Source of the DNA: Sitta carolinensis
Lineage: Eukaryota > Chordata > Aves > Passeriformes > Sittidae
Length of the DNA stretch: 64,000 nucleotides
Reading direction: 5' to 3'
Assembly (NCBI GenBank): GCA_032173965.1
Contig: CM063288.1
Location: 23,530,001 to 23,594,000 of the forward strand
The position numbers and the translations under genes were made by a program. The notes below the pieces were generated by a model. It was not told the origin of the DNA. It was given only the letters and a program-made list of their open reading frames with translations, and searched no databases. Every line of letters starts with the position of its first letter. Positions within the stretch are counted from its first letter, which is position 1. Below are positions 1-14,701 of this stretch, piece by piece.

Positions 1-3000
1 AGAAATTCTCTTTATTATCTACGTCATGCTCAGAGAACCTCTTCTCTAAGTTGTGCACCTTCATCATAAACAACAACCAGATGAACCAGAAACACATATG
101 AATGAATGCTTCTTCAAAAATTTGTTTTCATTTTTATGCTCACAGTTATTTTTCAGAGATATTTGTGAACATATGTTTGTTTCATACTAAGAAAAAACAA
201 TATTAATATTGCAGTCAGCAATAAATATTTTGGTTTTATGAAATTACTTTTCTCTGTACTTCATTCCTTTCTCAGCTATGTTAAATGTTTTTATTTTTTG
301 CAGAATGTTCTTGCTTTGAGAAACTGAAGCAGAAAAAAAGTGATCTAAAGAAAAACATATGACATCTTTCCAAGCACTAGAAAAGCTGTTAAACCCTTCC
401 TTTCAGTCACAATCTGTTCCAAGAATGAGAGCTCACTGGTGCATCAATGCTACCCTGCCCCCTGAGAATATTAGCTTCACAGATAACATGGAGGACTACT
501 TCTCTGTATAACCAATTTACTGTGAATGCTGAAAACACTAGAGGTTCCTTAATTTGCAGAACAAATAATTCAAACAACAGACAGAGGAAATCTTTGCAAA
601 AGAGTGTATGATTTTTAAAATTCTAATTCCGTTCAAGGAACAAGATAATTCCTAAACAGGAAACAGCAACTGTGTAAAGAAAGTACGTCAGGAGCACAGG
701 ACTTAAGAAGCTGAAAACTGGCAGAGAGAACATCTGAAAACCTCCTGGTGAAGTACCCATGTAGGCTAGCCAGATGGCATGCTATTTGTTTTCACTACTT
801 CATTTAACATAGAAACAAACTGTTCTTCAGCTGAAAAACAAAACCAATTAGAATATTTCCTTTCCTCAGTGTTCCTAAACCTGAAAAAAATCACCAGGGG
901 CTTCCAGATAAGAGCTATGCAGGATCGCTTTAAAGTACAGGTGAAAGATCAGAGTCACCTCCTGAGTCCCCATCTGCTTTATAAAATATTACTGCACAGC
1001 AGTGTTATATATATAAAATATCCTGCACAGCACAGGAGATGAGGAACTGTGAGAAGAGTAGTATAAGGCTTTTGAACTAATGCCTTTGTTATTTTGGTGT
1101 CGCTAAATAAAAAGCAAGGATGCTTATATATTAAAATTTTTTATATTTCTATAAAAATGGTGCAACAAACTACATGAAAATCAGATGTGAAAAGATCATT
1201 TTTTGGCTAAGGGCAGTCTCTTCTCCCAAGGATTTGCCACTTCAAGGACAGACAAGAAGCCAAGTATATGCAGCATAATTTTGGCACTTTTCCCCGATGG
1301 AAAACTATGAAATACAAAATCCAAAATAAGTGCTAGTGATTTAGTTCACATGGGAAACTAGTCATCTTCTATCTTGGGCAGTGGATTGAAAAGGAACCAA
1401 GGATAACTATATTTTTTTATTTTTTACATAGCCAAAGCTTGTAAAAGTTAGTGTGGAGTCAAATTAAAATGGTGGTGAAAGGCACTTTACAACAGCTTCA
1501 AGACCTTCTCTGAACAATGAGAATCAAACAAAGCATTATAGAAATGCATTGTGTCCTTGATTGCAAGTACTTGAATTAAAACTATTCAGTATGAAATCTC
1601 AATGCATCATCCAGAATTATAAAATAAATAATAGCCCTTCTAGTTAATCCCCAAGGGGAATTACCCTAGTGGGAGCAAGAATAGGATTGGGCTCCAACTG
1701 CTGCTCTGTCTTAAAGAAGATCAGCGCAAGTGGAGCCAGGTGACACGAGCTAGCTGCCTCACTGAGGTGGGAGGGCATGCCATGAAACCAGTCTGAAAGC
1801 AGACACTTCCATTAAGTGCTTTCTACTGGTATTGCAGCATATTTCAGTGTAGGAGGGCAGCACAAGAGCATTTACACAAAAGGATAAATGTATACACGTC
1901 AGCTCTATGCTAAAAACTTGTGCTAGCAGTACCTGTGTTATTGGACAGTGTGGGCCATACTATCAGTTCTGAAAATTTATGACTGTTTGAATTAGTTTGA
2001 TTTTTTCCCTTCACCAGCAGAGAGAGAGCATATCAAAACTTCCTTCTCATATGGAAATATTTCCTTTTCCATACTAAAACTTTTTTTCCCTTTTTCTGTC
2101 AGAAGATAACTCAGAATAAATCAGGACAAAATGCAAACCAACTGAAATAGTTACAAAACCTGAATGGAGACGAGTTGTAAGAGTATTTAAAGGACAAGTT
2201 GCAGCTGTGCTTGTTTAATTTCAGCAGAAATGTGAGAAATTACATCAATAGGGTGGATGCTTCTTGACACACTGGATGAGTCACACGAATCAGTCTACAG
2301 GCACAGTAATTGGACACCTTCTAGAGCAGGCTTGTGCCATTGGAACAGCACAGGAAGAGAAACAAACAGTACACGAGATTTAGATCATTCTGATTTCTTA
2401 CTTGCAGTGGAGTTTTACACCTACATACCACATTCAGTTGAGCTGCAGGACATTAATTCTGTTTAACTAGTAGGAGGGATGGACATATTATATGGATATA
2501 CCATTTTTTAAATACACAGGGATTTCTTTCATACATAGTTTTGAGATTGAGTTGTTCTATTGATGAAAGAGCAATATTGTGATTACTAAATTGTAGTTGG
2601 CAGGTAACACAGTAAAGTAACTTTGGGAAACTTTAAGTTCCCCAACTTAACTGCTTGCTCATTTTAAGGATTAATTTTAATATGCTGCTCTGTAATTTAT
2701 ATATTTTATATATTTTAAAGACCCAGCACAATGTATAATTAAATAGCTGCTTATTAAATATACAACTCCACAGCCTTAAGAAATTACAGCCTGAGAATTA
2801 CCATATTTGCCACTGAGACCCAGAACAATTTTAAAATATTTATTCTTTCCTGAGATTATATGGATTGTACTACTCTATATCAAGATTTTACGTGGAGAAT
2901 AAGAGAAATTATAGCAAAACTTAATTTCCACATCTGATTTTCTTAGGGTTTATAACTCAATTGAAAAAGTTGGTTTTTTCCTCAGCACATTTTCATTCAT

Positions 3001-4880
3001 TAGTTTACTCGCCATTCTGTCAAAAAAAGACAGCAATAGATAGAGCTTAATTATATACTAAACAGATCAAAAGCTGCCTCCATATGATTACAGAGTCCCA
3101 GAAAAAGAACAGTCACTAAAATAGTATCCTGCAAACAAAATTGCATCTGGTGTAACCACAGAGAAGCAAGTCAAACCTCATGTGCAATGTAAAAAGTGCA
3201 CTACCATGAGAACTGCCTTCTGCCTCTGAGGAGGTTTAGCACGTACAGAAAAAGAAAGAGAAGAACAGGAAGCTCTCAGATCTCAGAAGAGAATTGCTTA
3301 GTTTACAGTTGCAAAGAAAATCTGCACCTAGTCTTATACCAGTGGGTTTGTTACCACACCAAGCTCCTCAGAGGGCTTCTTTGGAACAGAGGGAAGTCGG
3401 CTCTGTGAGACCTTTCCCAAGGCTGTGGGAGATGGGGCTGAGCCACCCTCGAGGTCAGGATCTCCGCAGGGCAGGCAGGCCTGAGGCACTGCTTTACAGC
3501 AGTGCCAGGCTCTGTGCTTCCTCAGAGCCAGCGAAAAATACATCGGGAGGGCTCTTCTTCTTGAAGCCTCTGTTGGCCGCAGAACGAGTCTGTCATTGTG
3601 AGTACCAATGACAGGCTCTAAGGAAATACAGCAGCAGTCCCACAGATAACAAGGCAGAGGGATCTCTGGGGGCTGGTCAAGGTGTAGTATAGGTTTTGGA
3701 GGATGTGCAGATTTTGGTAGCAGATTTGCTGCCTGTGCCAAAAGGGGAAGGAAATTCCTTCTGAGCTCCTGCCATGTCTGTTTGATGGAAGCTCCAAGGG
3801 GAACACTAATGAATACTCTGCACTCCACATAGATAAAAGAATGCTTCAGTGTGGAGATGCGCATTTATCTACACAACAACAAATGCACTTCATCTATTAG
3901 GGAGGTTTTATCAAAGTTGGTCTGCTCTGTAATTATGTTGAGAAATTAATTGGATGGAATTTGAATGAGTTAAGGTAAAAAGCTATTAACCTAGAAGATC
4001 TTTTACCAAACAATTCATGTGCATTCAATCCTTCCCTCTTCCCTCCATCTTCATTGTAAAGGTGAAATGAAAGACTAAGTCATGGCTATAGCAGCATTCA
4101 GCAGAAATAGAAAACAACCTTTCTTATACTAAACGATGCAGGTGTATTAAAGCAGTAGGATTTTAATTTTTTATTTTTTTTTACATTTGCACAGCATGGG
4201 CAAATAGGAAAGAATCAAGACCATGGGTAGTCTCACTTGCTGGAAAGAACCCACAGAAACAAATGAATTAATTCTGGGATCAGAATGAGAGGAAGACTAA
4301 GTGATATCCTGCTCAGATCTCCACCTACACAAAGTCCCTATCTCTCACAGTTTTTAGCTCATTAGGGACAATTTTTTTTATTATTTTTTTTTTTCCCAAT
4401 AGACACACGGGAAATCACATCTTTTGAAAATATGTGGGAATCTGGCAACTGGATGGCAGTCAGGTTGTCGTGTCTCTACAAAGGAAATGATGTATGACAA
4501 GATTGTCTCCTCTGCCAGCCATCATCCTACAAAACTGCACAAGCTCCACCAACTCCCTTTGGAGCTTAAAACCTCTAAGACAGCAACTGTAGCGGGAAGG
4601 TGCCCCCCCCCCCCCCCAAGAACCTGCATTCATTCTTTCTTTGCAGTAGAATGAGGCACTCTAAATGGGCAAGAAAAAATTTTTCTTGAGAACCCTCTGC
4701 AGCTTTGTCGCTCACTGCTTTCAATTCTGAGTGGAGAAGGGAGTGAAGGCTCTGCAGAACAGACTGGGGAGACAAAGCCAACCCTGGCTGTCTAGCTCTA
4801 AGCTCCTCCAGCACAGGCTGTGTGCTCGAAAAGCGCGTGTGTAACCCAAAGAGAGCACGTTCTGTGCAGTTCTGTCTCCA
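1..4880. other. Intergenic, no gene recognised
   Basis: AT-rich; open frames are short and unlike known proteins. Contains only low-complexity runs, including C15 at 4603-4617. No transposon or RNA gene recognised. Confidence 0.6.
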
Positions 4881-5330
4881 GTAAGGAAGGCGACAAAGGA
4901 GATGGCTTCCTGTGCCTGCACTGAGCTCCTGTCAGCCTGCCCAGGGCTCCCTGCGTGCTCTCCACAGGGTGCACAGGTAGGACCTGAGGGGGACGCTCGG
5001 CTCAGCATCAGGCATTTCCTGGGGCACGGCCCCTCTTGCCAGCAGCCGCTCGCTGGGCTGCGGGCGGCCCCGGCGCTGCCCGCGCTGCCGTCGGGCAGAA
5101 GGCGGAGGGCCGGCGAGCAGAGGCGGCGGGCTGTCCTCTGCCTTGCTCTCAATCGTGTCACATTGTCCCTGCGCCTGTCCCCGCGCCAGGCTCTGCCTCT
5201 TGGCGTCCGGGGGAGCACACGGATTGATAAACCCACAGCGAGTGACACTGTCTTCACATTGCCTCCTGCTTTCGTCACCCGCTGCAGCAAGTCGGGGACA
5301 CAGAAGCTCTGTCATGTCTACTTGTGATTG
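4881..5330. promoter_or_regulatory. CpG island, putative promoter of an unidentified gene
   Basis: Dense CpG and GC content from about 5030 to 5220, flanked by AT-rich DNA. The open frames here (both strands) look like GC-driven shadows; none resembles a known protein. In mammals the gene next to the CWC22 3' end is ZNF385B, transcribed in the same direction, so this could be its 5' promoter with the gene body beyond the left edge. That is inference from remembered synteny. Confidence 0.55.
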
Positions 5331-8300
5331 AACTAAGCAGTTCAAGGGATTAAGAGAGTTCTCAATAAGTAAAATATTTTATTTCACTAGGGTTTTTTTG
5401 TTCCTTGGCATGAAACAAATTAAACTCAAGCTGTTCTTCAAGTATTTTCAAATGAAGCTGCTCAACCACCTGGACTCACAACATTTTTCGCACCCAGTCT
5501 TTATCTTACTCATTTCCTCTCCCTTGAAATACATTTTTAAATGTATTTGAACTGAAGTCCTTGAATTATCCTCTTGGAAAGATTTTAATCTTTTCTTGGG
5601 CAATTTAATCCTTTAATGCAAGTAGACAGTTGTATATCAAAGGTCTTTAGGAAAGTGATTGACCTAATTTTTAGATACGTGATAGATATTCAGTGAAAAG
5701 TAAAAGTATTTACTTAAATGCAATTAAAATTATAGAAATCTACTTGGAATAATCTGATTTGTCTGGACTTTCAAAAAGCCTCTAATAAATCCTGCACAAG
5801 AGGCTACTAAAAAACCAGCCAGTTGCAAGGTAAGAGATCAGTGATTTGGGACGTGGTGCTAGACAGCTTACCACATAGCTTAGCTTAGCTTAGACATGGT
5901 CAATATTCTGTGTGGCAAAAGGTTAACACTGAAATAGTCCCAAAACCCATGTTCTAGCACTGTACAGTGCAGCGAGCTGTCACTCTGCTTACTTGAAACA
6001 AAAGTGAACAGAAAACTAAAGAACTTGAATTAATTGAAAGTGCAAAACATTGACAGCTGAAAGTCTTTGTTGACAAGAACACAGTAATGGACATTAGAAA
6101 AAAATCTTGTGAATTATTCATACAAGCTTGGTGTACAAGTTGTTGAAGAAAGATCAGAGCATCACTGTGGACAGCTCAGTGGTTGTCAAGAAGCAAACAC
6201 AGACTATTCCAAAGCATAAAGAAAAGCAAAAAACAATCCAAAAAACCACAAAACAAAACAGAAAATACAATGACATTTTGAAAATTAGTGGTATGGTCCC
6301 ATCAACAGGAATGCTGTGTTTGATGGCCCCAGAAAACGATTTAGAATCACAGGGAAAAGTGTGAGAGAGAAAGGAGAGGCAATAAATATGATTATAGGCT
6401 GTGAAGGCTTTTCTTCTTGAAGTGAAATGTTAAAGAAGTGTTTACAGAAGAGATGAATAGAAAAGCACTTAGCCCCGAACACGGGCAATAATGAATATTA
6501 TATGGAAGAGAAAATGAGCACTTCTAAGAGGAGAAACATTCAATGAAAATGAAAACAATACATTTAAAACATATTACAGCCTTTTTTCTTTCTGACAATT
6601 CCAAAGAATAGTCTACAAGGTTTGTGGAACCATCTTCTGAAACACTGATTGATAAGAAACTAAGTATTTCACATGTGATTCAGAACAACCAGGGGGAGTG
6701 AAAAGCTTATTAAGAAAATAAGAGGGGCCCTCCAGAGTTTCCCTACTCCCTCTTTAAATTACGATTATGAAAAGATACTCTAATGGTCTTCCATGAAAAA
6801 GCTGAGACTGGACTTGTTAGGAACAAGGAATAAGACTAAGTGAATGCCAATAGTAGGGTTAAAGTGCAAATTAAAGCCGTCATTCAAAATGAGAGTTTCA
6901 CAGACTGACGCCAACTGCCAAGCAACTAACCTTAAGGTTCACTCTCCCTTGACTAAAGCACGATACACAGATCATAAAAACAATGACTCTTCATGCTGTA
7001 TTTTCTTTATAAACTACAGCAAAACTGTAATTAAGGAAATGAAGCCTTCCTATAAATACTGTGAAACAAAGAAAATTTTTGATTATATATGCAACCAAAA
7101 TGAGGCAGACCTCAAGTCTTGGGTAGAAATCCTGTGCACTAAATCCAGCCTTGCTCTTTAGCACAGTGATAATGAGAAGGACACAGACCACAGAATGCTC
7201 CACCCATATTCCTGGCATACTGAGGCAGAGCCTCATCTCAACATGCACATTGTTCTAGTGAATCTTCAGCTTCATTTACTCCTGGAAAGGAAAGCAGAAT
7301 TGCAGGTGTAAAGAACCTCAGAATGTGACACCAAAATACAACACTAGCAATGCTGGTTTTTGTAATCCCACTTTTGAAGTCCCTGTCACAAGATAGTATC
7401 AAAATCAAGATGTTTTTCCGTTTTGGTGGCACTGTATTACACCATGTATCAGCAGAGAAGCTCGGGTAATTTACCACACACCATTTTTTCTCCCAGCCAG
7501 ATTTCAAATCATCAAGACTATGAATATTTCACACTTTTAACAGGGTATAGAGGAAAAATAATGTTTGTGGGCAATTCAGATAGCATGGTGATAAAACTCA
7601 TTATGAAGTAAAAATAGCTGAAATTTATTCCAATGAACTATATTAATTCACAAATACAACTAATTTTAAACCCTTGCGTAACAAGAGAATGAAAATAGAA
7701 GACTGCATGCGAGTGTGTGCTTATACATATGTGGAGAACTGAAATACGCTTCTCCAGCACATCTGCACCCCTGCAAATAGAGAGCTAAAAATGAAGTGGG
7801 AGGAAAGAATTTCTTTGCAAAATAAAACCAACCAACTCTGTATGCATGGGGATGATGAAATTAGCCTAAGGTTCCTTCCCGAAAGGACGTGTCCTTCCCT
7901 GGCATGGCTGTAGCAAGGAGCCCATCCTCGCAATTTCTCCTCACAGCCATAATCAGAAAATGCACACAATCTGCAGAAAATGATGGGCTGCAAAGCACTT
8001 GTGGATGACATCTCAAAGAATTCCCAGTTCAAACAAGTACAGTGATCAAAACAGCCTGATGCACTCTCTCTTTTACAAAGAGGTATAACAAGGTTTTTTT
8101 CTGTGCAGACAAGAGAGGACAGAAAGGAACAGAGCTGCAAATGGACTTTTTTTCCCAAATCTGTATTTTCAGTTTCTCATTTCAATCACTGATCAAGTAA
8201 GTCACTTGGCTTCAATTTTTTCTTGAGCACTTCGTGTCCCATTTCTGGTGACTCATAATGAAGTGTACAGCAGAAGGGACCTTGTGAATCTAATCAAAGA

Positions 8301-11300
8301 ACCAGAGCCTATGGAACAGAAATCCAACATCACACCCTGAATAAAGGAAGCATATTCGTTAAGAGTGCATTCCATTCCAGGTATTCATCACTTAAGTCTT
8401 CCTTCCTCATGGGAAGCCACAAAGGTTTTCTGCACCCCCCAGCATAATACAATCTAATACACCAACTTTCCAATTACCTATTTCTACCCAAAAATTAAGA
8501 GAACTTTCTGTCCACCATAAATATCCCCTGAGACTGAAGACTGTGAACACATGTTAACAAACAGGACCACGAGAAGGCCACCTGAACTCTATCAGTTACT
8601 TAAGCCTCCTTCTCAAGGTCTATATACAGACACCAGAATTGGGGCATTTTTAAAAGGCATTTTAAAGACGGTCCATCTTTTCTTCTAGGAGGGGCACCTG
8701 GAAGATGGGAAGGGGAGGACAGTTTAAACGAGAGGTGTTGGCATGCATTTCTGTGAAGAAGTGTGTTTAAAGCTCCTAGCAGTCAGGAGTGGTGGTGTGA
8801 GAGGAAGGAGGGCATTCTCACTAGGACTGAAACAGCAAAATACAAGATCACTGTCAGCCACTTAACTGTCAGTGGAATCTGTCTTCCTTCAACACTGCTG
8901 GACTACAATATTTTTTCCAGTTTTTTCTAATTTATCAAATGAAAAACGGGGACACTTCACAATTTCACAAAAACAGTCACTTGTAACTGAAAACCGGGAA
9001 GAGGATGAAAGAGGAAGGGAGGAAAGTATTTGCAAAAGCTAACTTTGGTGTAATGAAGTTATTCCCTCTGGGCTCTCTCTATAGTCAAGAGAGGCTCTTT
9101 CATTTCATTGTAGGCTGAGGGGATCTCTTTGCTTATGACCCCTAAAGCAGCCATGGCAGATGAGACACAGGGTTCAAGCAGTAATTGTGAGTCCTCAGTG
9201 TGTAGGAATAGCCAACCAGACCTCCTGCTTGTCTTGCTTGAAACGTTAATAGAGCAACAATCAGCAAAATGCACAGCAGCAGAAGACACCCAACTCTGCA
9301 CTTTGCCATGCTGGGAAAAGCAGGGCCCAGCAGGATGCACCTCTCCTGTAACAGCCCTGCCCAGGTGGAAGCGATGGATAAACCAGCTGAGTATTGCACC
9401 CCTCCATCCTCTGCAGGAGTGTTTATTGTCAAAAGACTCAGGCTGATTATGCAGAGAAAATACCAACACCTGGCACTCCCTATAGGCACACAGGATTCAA
9501 TTCTCTGCTGGATGTTGATCCCTCTTTACTTTTTCTGCTGTTACTTAATACTACTGTGGCTCCTCTGAGGGCACATTGGCAGACACAAAACCTCTTTATC
9601 TAAATTCAGAAACCTGTAAAACTCTACCGATGCTTCTTCCTAACAAAGGCAGTGCAAAATGAAGGCAATCAGAAAGAAATGTTAACAAATGGAAGACTTA
9701 TTAACCTCATTAAATTTTGCAATTGTCCTGTAACTCATTATTCTGAGGCAAGGAGAAGGCAAGCAGCACGCTGCTCGCTTGTCCTTTATTGTGTGGACAC
9801 ACACTGTTCCTTCAGCCAAGTGGTCCTTTAAAGATTATTTTTTGATGCATTATGCAAGTGATATATAGTAAATTTTTGATGTATTTGTGGCACTATACTT
9901 TTCTAAATGGCTAACACTGCATGTGATAAAGAATAAAGTTCAAAAGGGACAGGGAAAAAATAAAAAAAGCTCTAAGCAGGAGAAAATGAAGAAAAGCCTG
10001 AGAGTACTGAGCAAAACAAATACAGGCAATATAGTAGCAACACCTCTAAGTGACTACATTAAACTTCTTACTCCTCTCCCTTTAAAATCAATGAATATTT
10101 CTCCAATTAGCTTAAGTATTATTCCTGGGCAAAAAAAAAGGTGCTGAAAATTTTCAGTCTTTATGGGATGGTGTGAGCTTCTTCATGGGGTTTTGAAAAT
10201 ACAAGGAATCTTCTTCAAGTTATACCAAGATCTAGGTAAGGTAGTAACAGGAATTCTTACACAGCTTTTTATGATACAAAATACTCGGGTTGTGAAACTC
10301 CACATGAGATTTGTGAGAAGAGCATGAAATGCCTCAAAAGCAATAGGCAAGCCATTGAAAAAAAGCAAAGGGACTGCCAATTATCAAGGGAGAGTGATTT
10401 GGTTAAGAACAATTTGGTTAAGATTGTGGTTAAGTAATTAAGGAGCACTAGCAGTCACCAAGTGAAAACCAATTAGCATTGCACCCAGACACCTGTGGCA
10501 GCAGCCCCAGCAAGAACAGCTCTGACCTCACTTCTTACCTGTCACGGGCACCCCGACACTGCAAACAAACTCTCATGGAGCTTGCATCCTCTTACACATC
10601 CTTGCTCTTTCCTTCACCATCTTAAGGAATGTTGCAGCTTATTTTCTCCCTCAGGAAAGATTTTAGTGCCCCTTTTATTCCACAAAATATCGGGAGAAAT
10701 ACTCAAAATGGACATAGCTTGAACAGTCAAAATGAGGCAGTTAATTTTCTTAATAACTTGTCTGTTTGATGGTCTAACAAAGCATTTATGGGCAACAATA
10801 CTAAGGTTTTAAGCTGCACCCTCTCCTTTTTTTTTTTTTTTTTTTTTTGGTAAAGGAAAATGCTTGGTGACATTCATGAGTAGACAAGAAGAAAATCCTT
10901 AACTAGTCTCAGCCAAATTACAGACTTGAGGAAAACCTAAAAAAGAGCAGAACATCTCTGAACTGACTTAAAGTTTTTCCAGTTTATAAAGTTGTATTTT
11001 GCTCTTGCCTCTTTTAATCTACAATCAATCATTTTTTTTTTGTGTAGTTTTAATAAAAATACCCCCTTATAGTCTGCATTTTGATTTCACCATTTCTTAA
11101 AAAATATTTTGACAAATTTAAAATCGTTTTAAAAATATACTTAATCTTACTGAAAATAAACTGGAGGACAGGTCTCCTTACTCTCTATATGTTTTTAGAG
11201 TAACTGGAGTAAATTCTCTCATGTAATAATAGACTCCTGTTCTTTTATATTGTCTGAGAAAATTAGCCTTATGCTTTTCTCAGCAGTAAAAGACAATTCA

Positions 11301-14300
11301 AAGTAGTTTAAGAATGATGAACGAGGATAAGCTACTGTTTTCTTTTATATTCATAAAACTGTACCAATGTAATAGGAGGCAGGCATTTTAATTGCTACTG
11401 GAGCTTAAAGCACCCACCCTAGCTCAAGTATTTTTTGGGAGTCTGACATGTACTAAGCTATTTTAGAGTATGCCCTGCATTTAAAAGTTAAGAAGAGTTA
11501 TGTTATTAGAGCCTCAAGTAAATTAGAGAACATCATGCTCCTAGGTTAAAATAATGTACCATCAACATCTAGTTAGTTAGTTAATACTCAAAAACGGAAT
11601 TTGATATTCAGTAAGTACGTGATCTGACTATAAAATTCATTTAACATAACACAAGCAGAAAAACATTATTGTAGTCATGCCTCCATTCCTATCCAGAACT
11701 GGAGATGAACTAGTCTACTATCTGAAGACTGCAATGTTGCTTAAACAGCAACTAAAACTGCTATAAAAAGCATCATCTGTTAAAGGTAATTTAAATATAT
11801 TGCAAACAGAATTTTTTTTTTTCAGAATTTATCTGCTTTCATCCTGTGAGGTTGTATTTTGATGATTTATGTAACAATGTGGCCAAACAGTGGTAGGCTT
11901 TTTTTTCTCCCCCCCAGAAAACACTTTAGATTTGAGCATATGAACACTTGGAGAGCTTGCTCCAAATATAGTTAAGAGAGCAGAGTTACAGTTCTTACCA
12001 ATACCACAAATGCTTCAGTCAAGATTTATTCCTGCACCAACAGGAATTTGCTGGGTGCGTCAGCAGCTCATCTAACACCTCACACCACCACTGTGAGGAA
12101 ATTCAGGAACTCGGCCAGGCACTCCTAGAAAAGGGATGCAGCCTCTCTTGCTGTATCTATGGACGAGGATGCTCCAACATCTGAAAGCTGAATTTTAAGC
12201 ATGCAGTATCAGAGCACGTCATCACAATTTGCTTCCCACGAATCTCTGATGCACAGCCAAGTCTGTAAGATTCCTCTAACACTCATCCTCCAAGGTGTTT
12301 CAACCTTGGTTTTAAGTATCAAGGATTAAGAACTGAACGAAACAGTGAAGAACATCACAGGACCTCCATTTCTTGAAGTCTTTCAGTCAAAACTGCTGTT
12401 CCAATCACAACCTAGAGCTCCAGTATCAATTACAGATGGGAGGCACGAGTCACCCCCTTACTGTGTGGGGTCTACAATCAGCTGTTACTGCTGAAGAAAA
12501 CAAGCCCAGATCAACCAGTGACAGTCAGCAACTGAGAACTGACCCCTCCAAACTCTTATGGCACTGTGCATCTCCTGGAATACCCTCATTTTGAATACTA
12601 CAGAGTATTTTGACTTCTTTCCCTTGTAAAACATACAGTAGAGGAAATAAATAAAGGGCAGGAGGACAAGCCTATAGAGCAGACCAGCATAAGGTGAGTT
12701 CACAGGTGAATTTTAACTTCTAGAAAAGAAAAATGGCAAATACACAGGCTTAGGTCTATAAAATCACACACAAGACGGCAAGCAAAACACACCACAAAGT
12801 AGCAAATTCAAGTGATCATGCAGAGACTATAAAAGAAGCATGCTTTTACAGATACTCTAGAAAAACCTGGAATGCTGGTACAGGATGCTGCAGAATAAAC
12901 GCTGCATGTTTTCACATGTATTGTTTTAATTTATTTCCATTTGTTAAAGGTATCATTAACAAACTTTTTAACTAGGCCAGAATATCTCAAACATTATGGG
13001 TTAATAAAATATATGCTATTAAACCCATAACATATTAAGTATTAGTAGATATATTAAATAAGTTTGTACAATTAAAGCATTATGGAGTATAGATTCTTTT
13101 GAATAATGTGCATAGGGAACTATCAAAGCATAAGAATTAGCAGACTTCTCTTTAGAAAACATTCCTTCAAATTAGGTTTTTGTGGATTTAACACACTGCC
13201 AAAATGTACACATCATTTTGAAAATGGGCAAAACCCCAACAGTTTAAACATGTAACACATGATGCCACCAAAGTATTTTTAGCTGTGTGCCTTAACAAGA
13301 TAGAAACCTTACTTTTTTCTGCAATATAAATTTATTTTCTATGAAATTTTTTCTGACTGAAAACATTTTATCACATGAAAGGTTGCAGAAATAAATTCTG
13401 TCAAATACAGAAAAAAAATAAAATAGACATTTTTCTTAGAAAAATGCTGTGACAAGATTTAGGCAAATCTGTTTCCTTAGGAATGGTTCTACTTTCTGTT
13501 ACAACACAGCTCAAATGTACTGCTTATGCTTTATACAGAAAGTATGATTTACACATGAAATGTGAAAGTTCTCTTGTGTCCAGCAATTGTGTTCATTTCA
13601 CAAATAAAAAAGTGTTGCCATACAGCAACAATAACAGCATAATCTGCAACTACCACCCCTTTCCTACTGACCATGCCCACATTATTTGCTATTTCAATCC
13701 TGAAGACTACAAATTTTTCTGTAACTTACTCTTGAGAGTTAGTCTTAACCAGATGATTTTGGGGTTTTTTCTCATGAAATCAAGATTGAGCAAGTTCTAC
13801 CCCATGACTCCAGCTAGAACAATTTTAGATCATTAATTGTTGCAGCAACTGAGGTGTCATTTCTTTGAATGGAAAAAAAGCTTCCAAAAAACTTGAGCAC
13901 TTCAAAACATCTCCTGTTTTGCTTTCTTGTTTTTTATATACTGGAAAAGACGTTCCTTAAATGTTCCTGCTGTAGGGATAGAGTTGAAGACTAAGACTTG
14001 GAAATCAAAGTCACAACTGAAAAAATAAAAACCAAGCCAACCCTTTTTCCAAAAAGATCACAAGCGTAACTAGCTCAGGATGTCACGATATTAAAAAACA
14101 TTGTGAAAAGTAACAGAACAAACTGACACACTTTCCACATGTGACATTTAAACAGCAACATTGTGTTTTCAATTTTAAATCTAGAAGAAAAACATCAACT
14201 GAGTATTTCCTGAAGATTTTGGTCAAAAGGCTTTCATGTTTATGAGGTTGAAAGAACATGCAAATAAATATAGAATGCCTGTTTGAAAATTTTATAGTTT

Positions 14301-14454
14301 TCTCATGTAACATTCACATTGTGGTCTGAAATTTGTACATTCTCATCCCAGCCTCAGAATCCGGCTTTCAATTAACAAGTGAAGTTAAAAACCAATGTTG
14401 TTTAGATTGCAAAGTTACAATTACAAAGGCTTGAAACTAAGTGACAAACACCCA
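5331..14454. other. Intergenic between left CpG island and CWC22 3' end
   Basis: AT-rich, no convincing exon or transposon. Holds three TAGCT units at 5876-5890 and a T22 run at 10827-10848. Confidence 0.65.
10827..10848. repeat. T22 homopolymer
   Basis: Uninterrupted run of 22 T. No retrotransposon body was recognised on either side, so I treat it as a simple repeat. Confidence 0.9.
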
Positions 14455-14701
14455 ATTTGCTGGTATCTTACTGTTTTATTCACAAAATAAAAGAGCTTTG
14501 TCTTTCCAAACAAAGAACATAACAGAAAGACTCAATGATACAGTTATAAAAAAGCGGTACTGAAAATTTCAAAAAGTCTGGTAAAATTTACAAATGCCAA
14601 CTATCACTTTGTACAAAATCTTTTTTTGTTTTTAAAGAAATTTCAGATTCTGAAATACTGTTCCAGCCGGTGGGACGCGGGGCCGGGCGGCGGGGCGGGC
14701 G
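14455..14701 (-). other. CWC22: CWC22 3' UTR
   Basis: Short 3' UTR from the TAG to the predicted cleavage site. The first 40 bases are extremely GC-rich, then it becomes AT-rich. The length is inferred from the first good polyadenylation signal; longer forms cannot be excluded. Confidence 0.7.
14475..14480 (-). terminator. CWC22: CWC22 polyadenylation signal AATAAA
   Basis: Minus strand reads GTGAATAAAACAG. A GU-rich stretch (GGGTGTTTGT) follows about 20-35 bases further on, as expected of a downstream element. Confidence 0.75.

Noticed and set aside
4721..5345. Several 130-190 residue frames on both strands
   Set aside because: Stop-poor because of the CpG island; compositions are Arg/Ala/Pro-driven and mutually overlapping.
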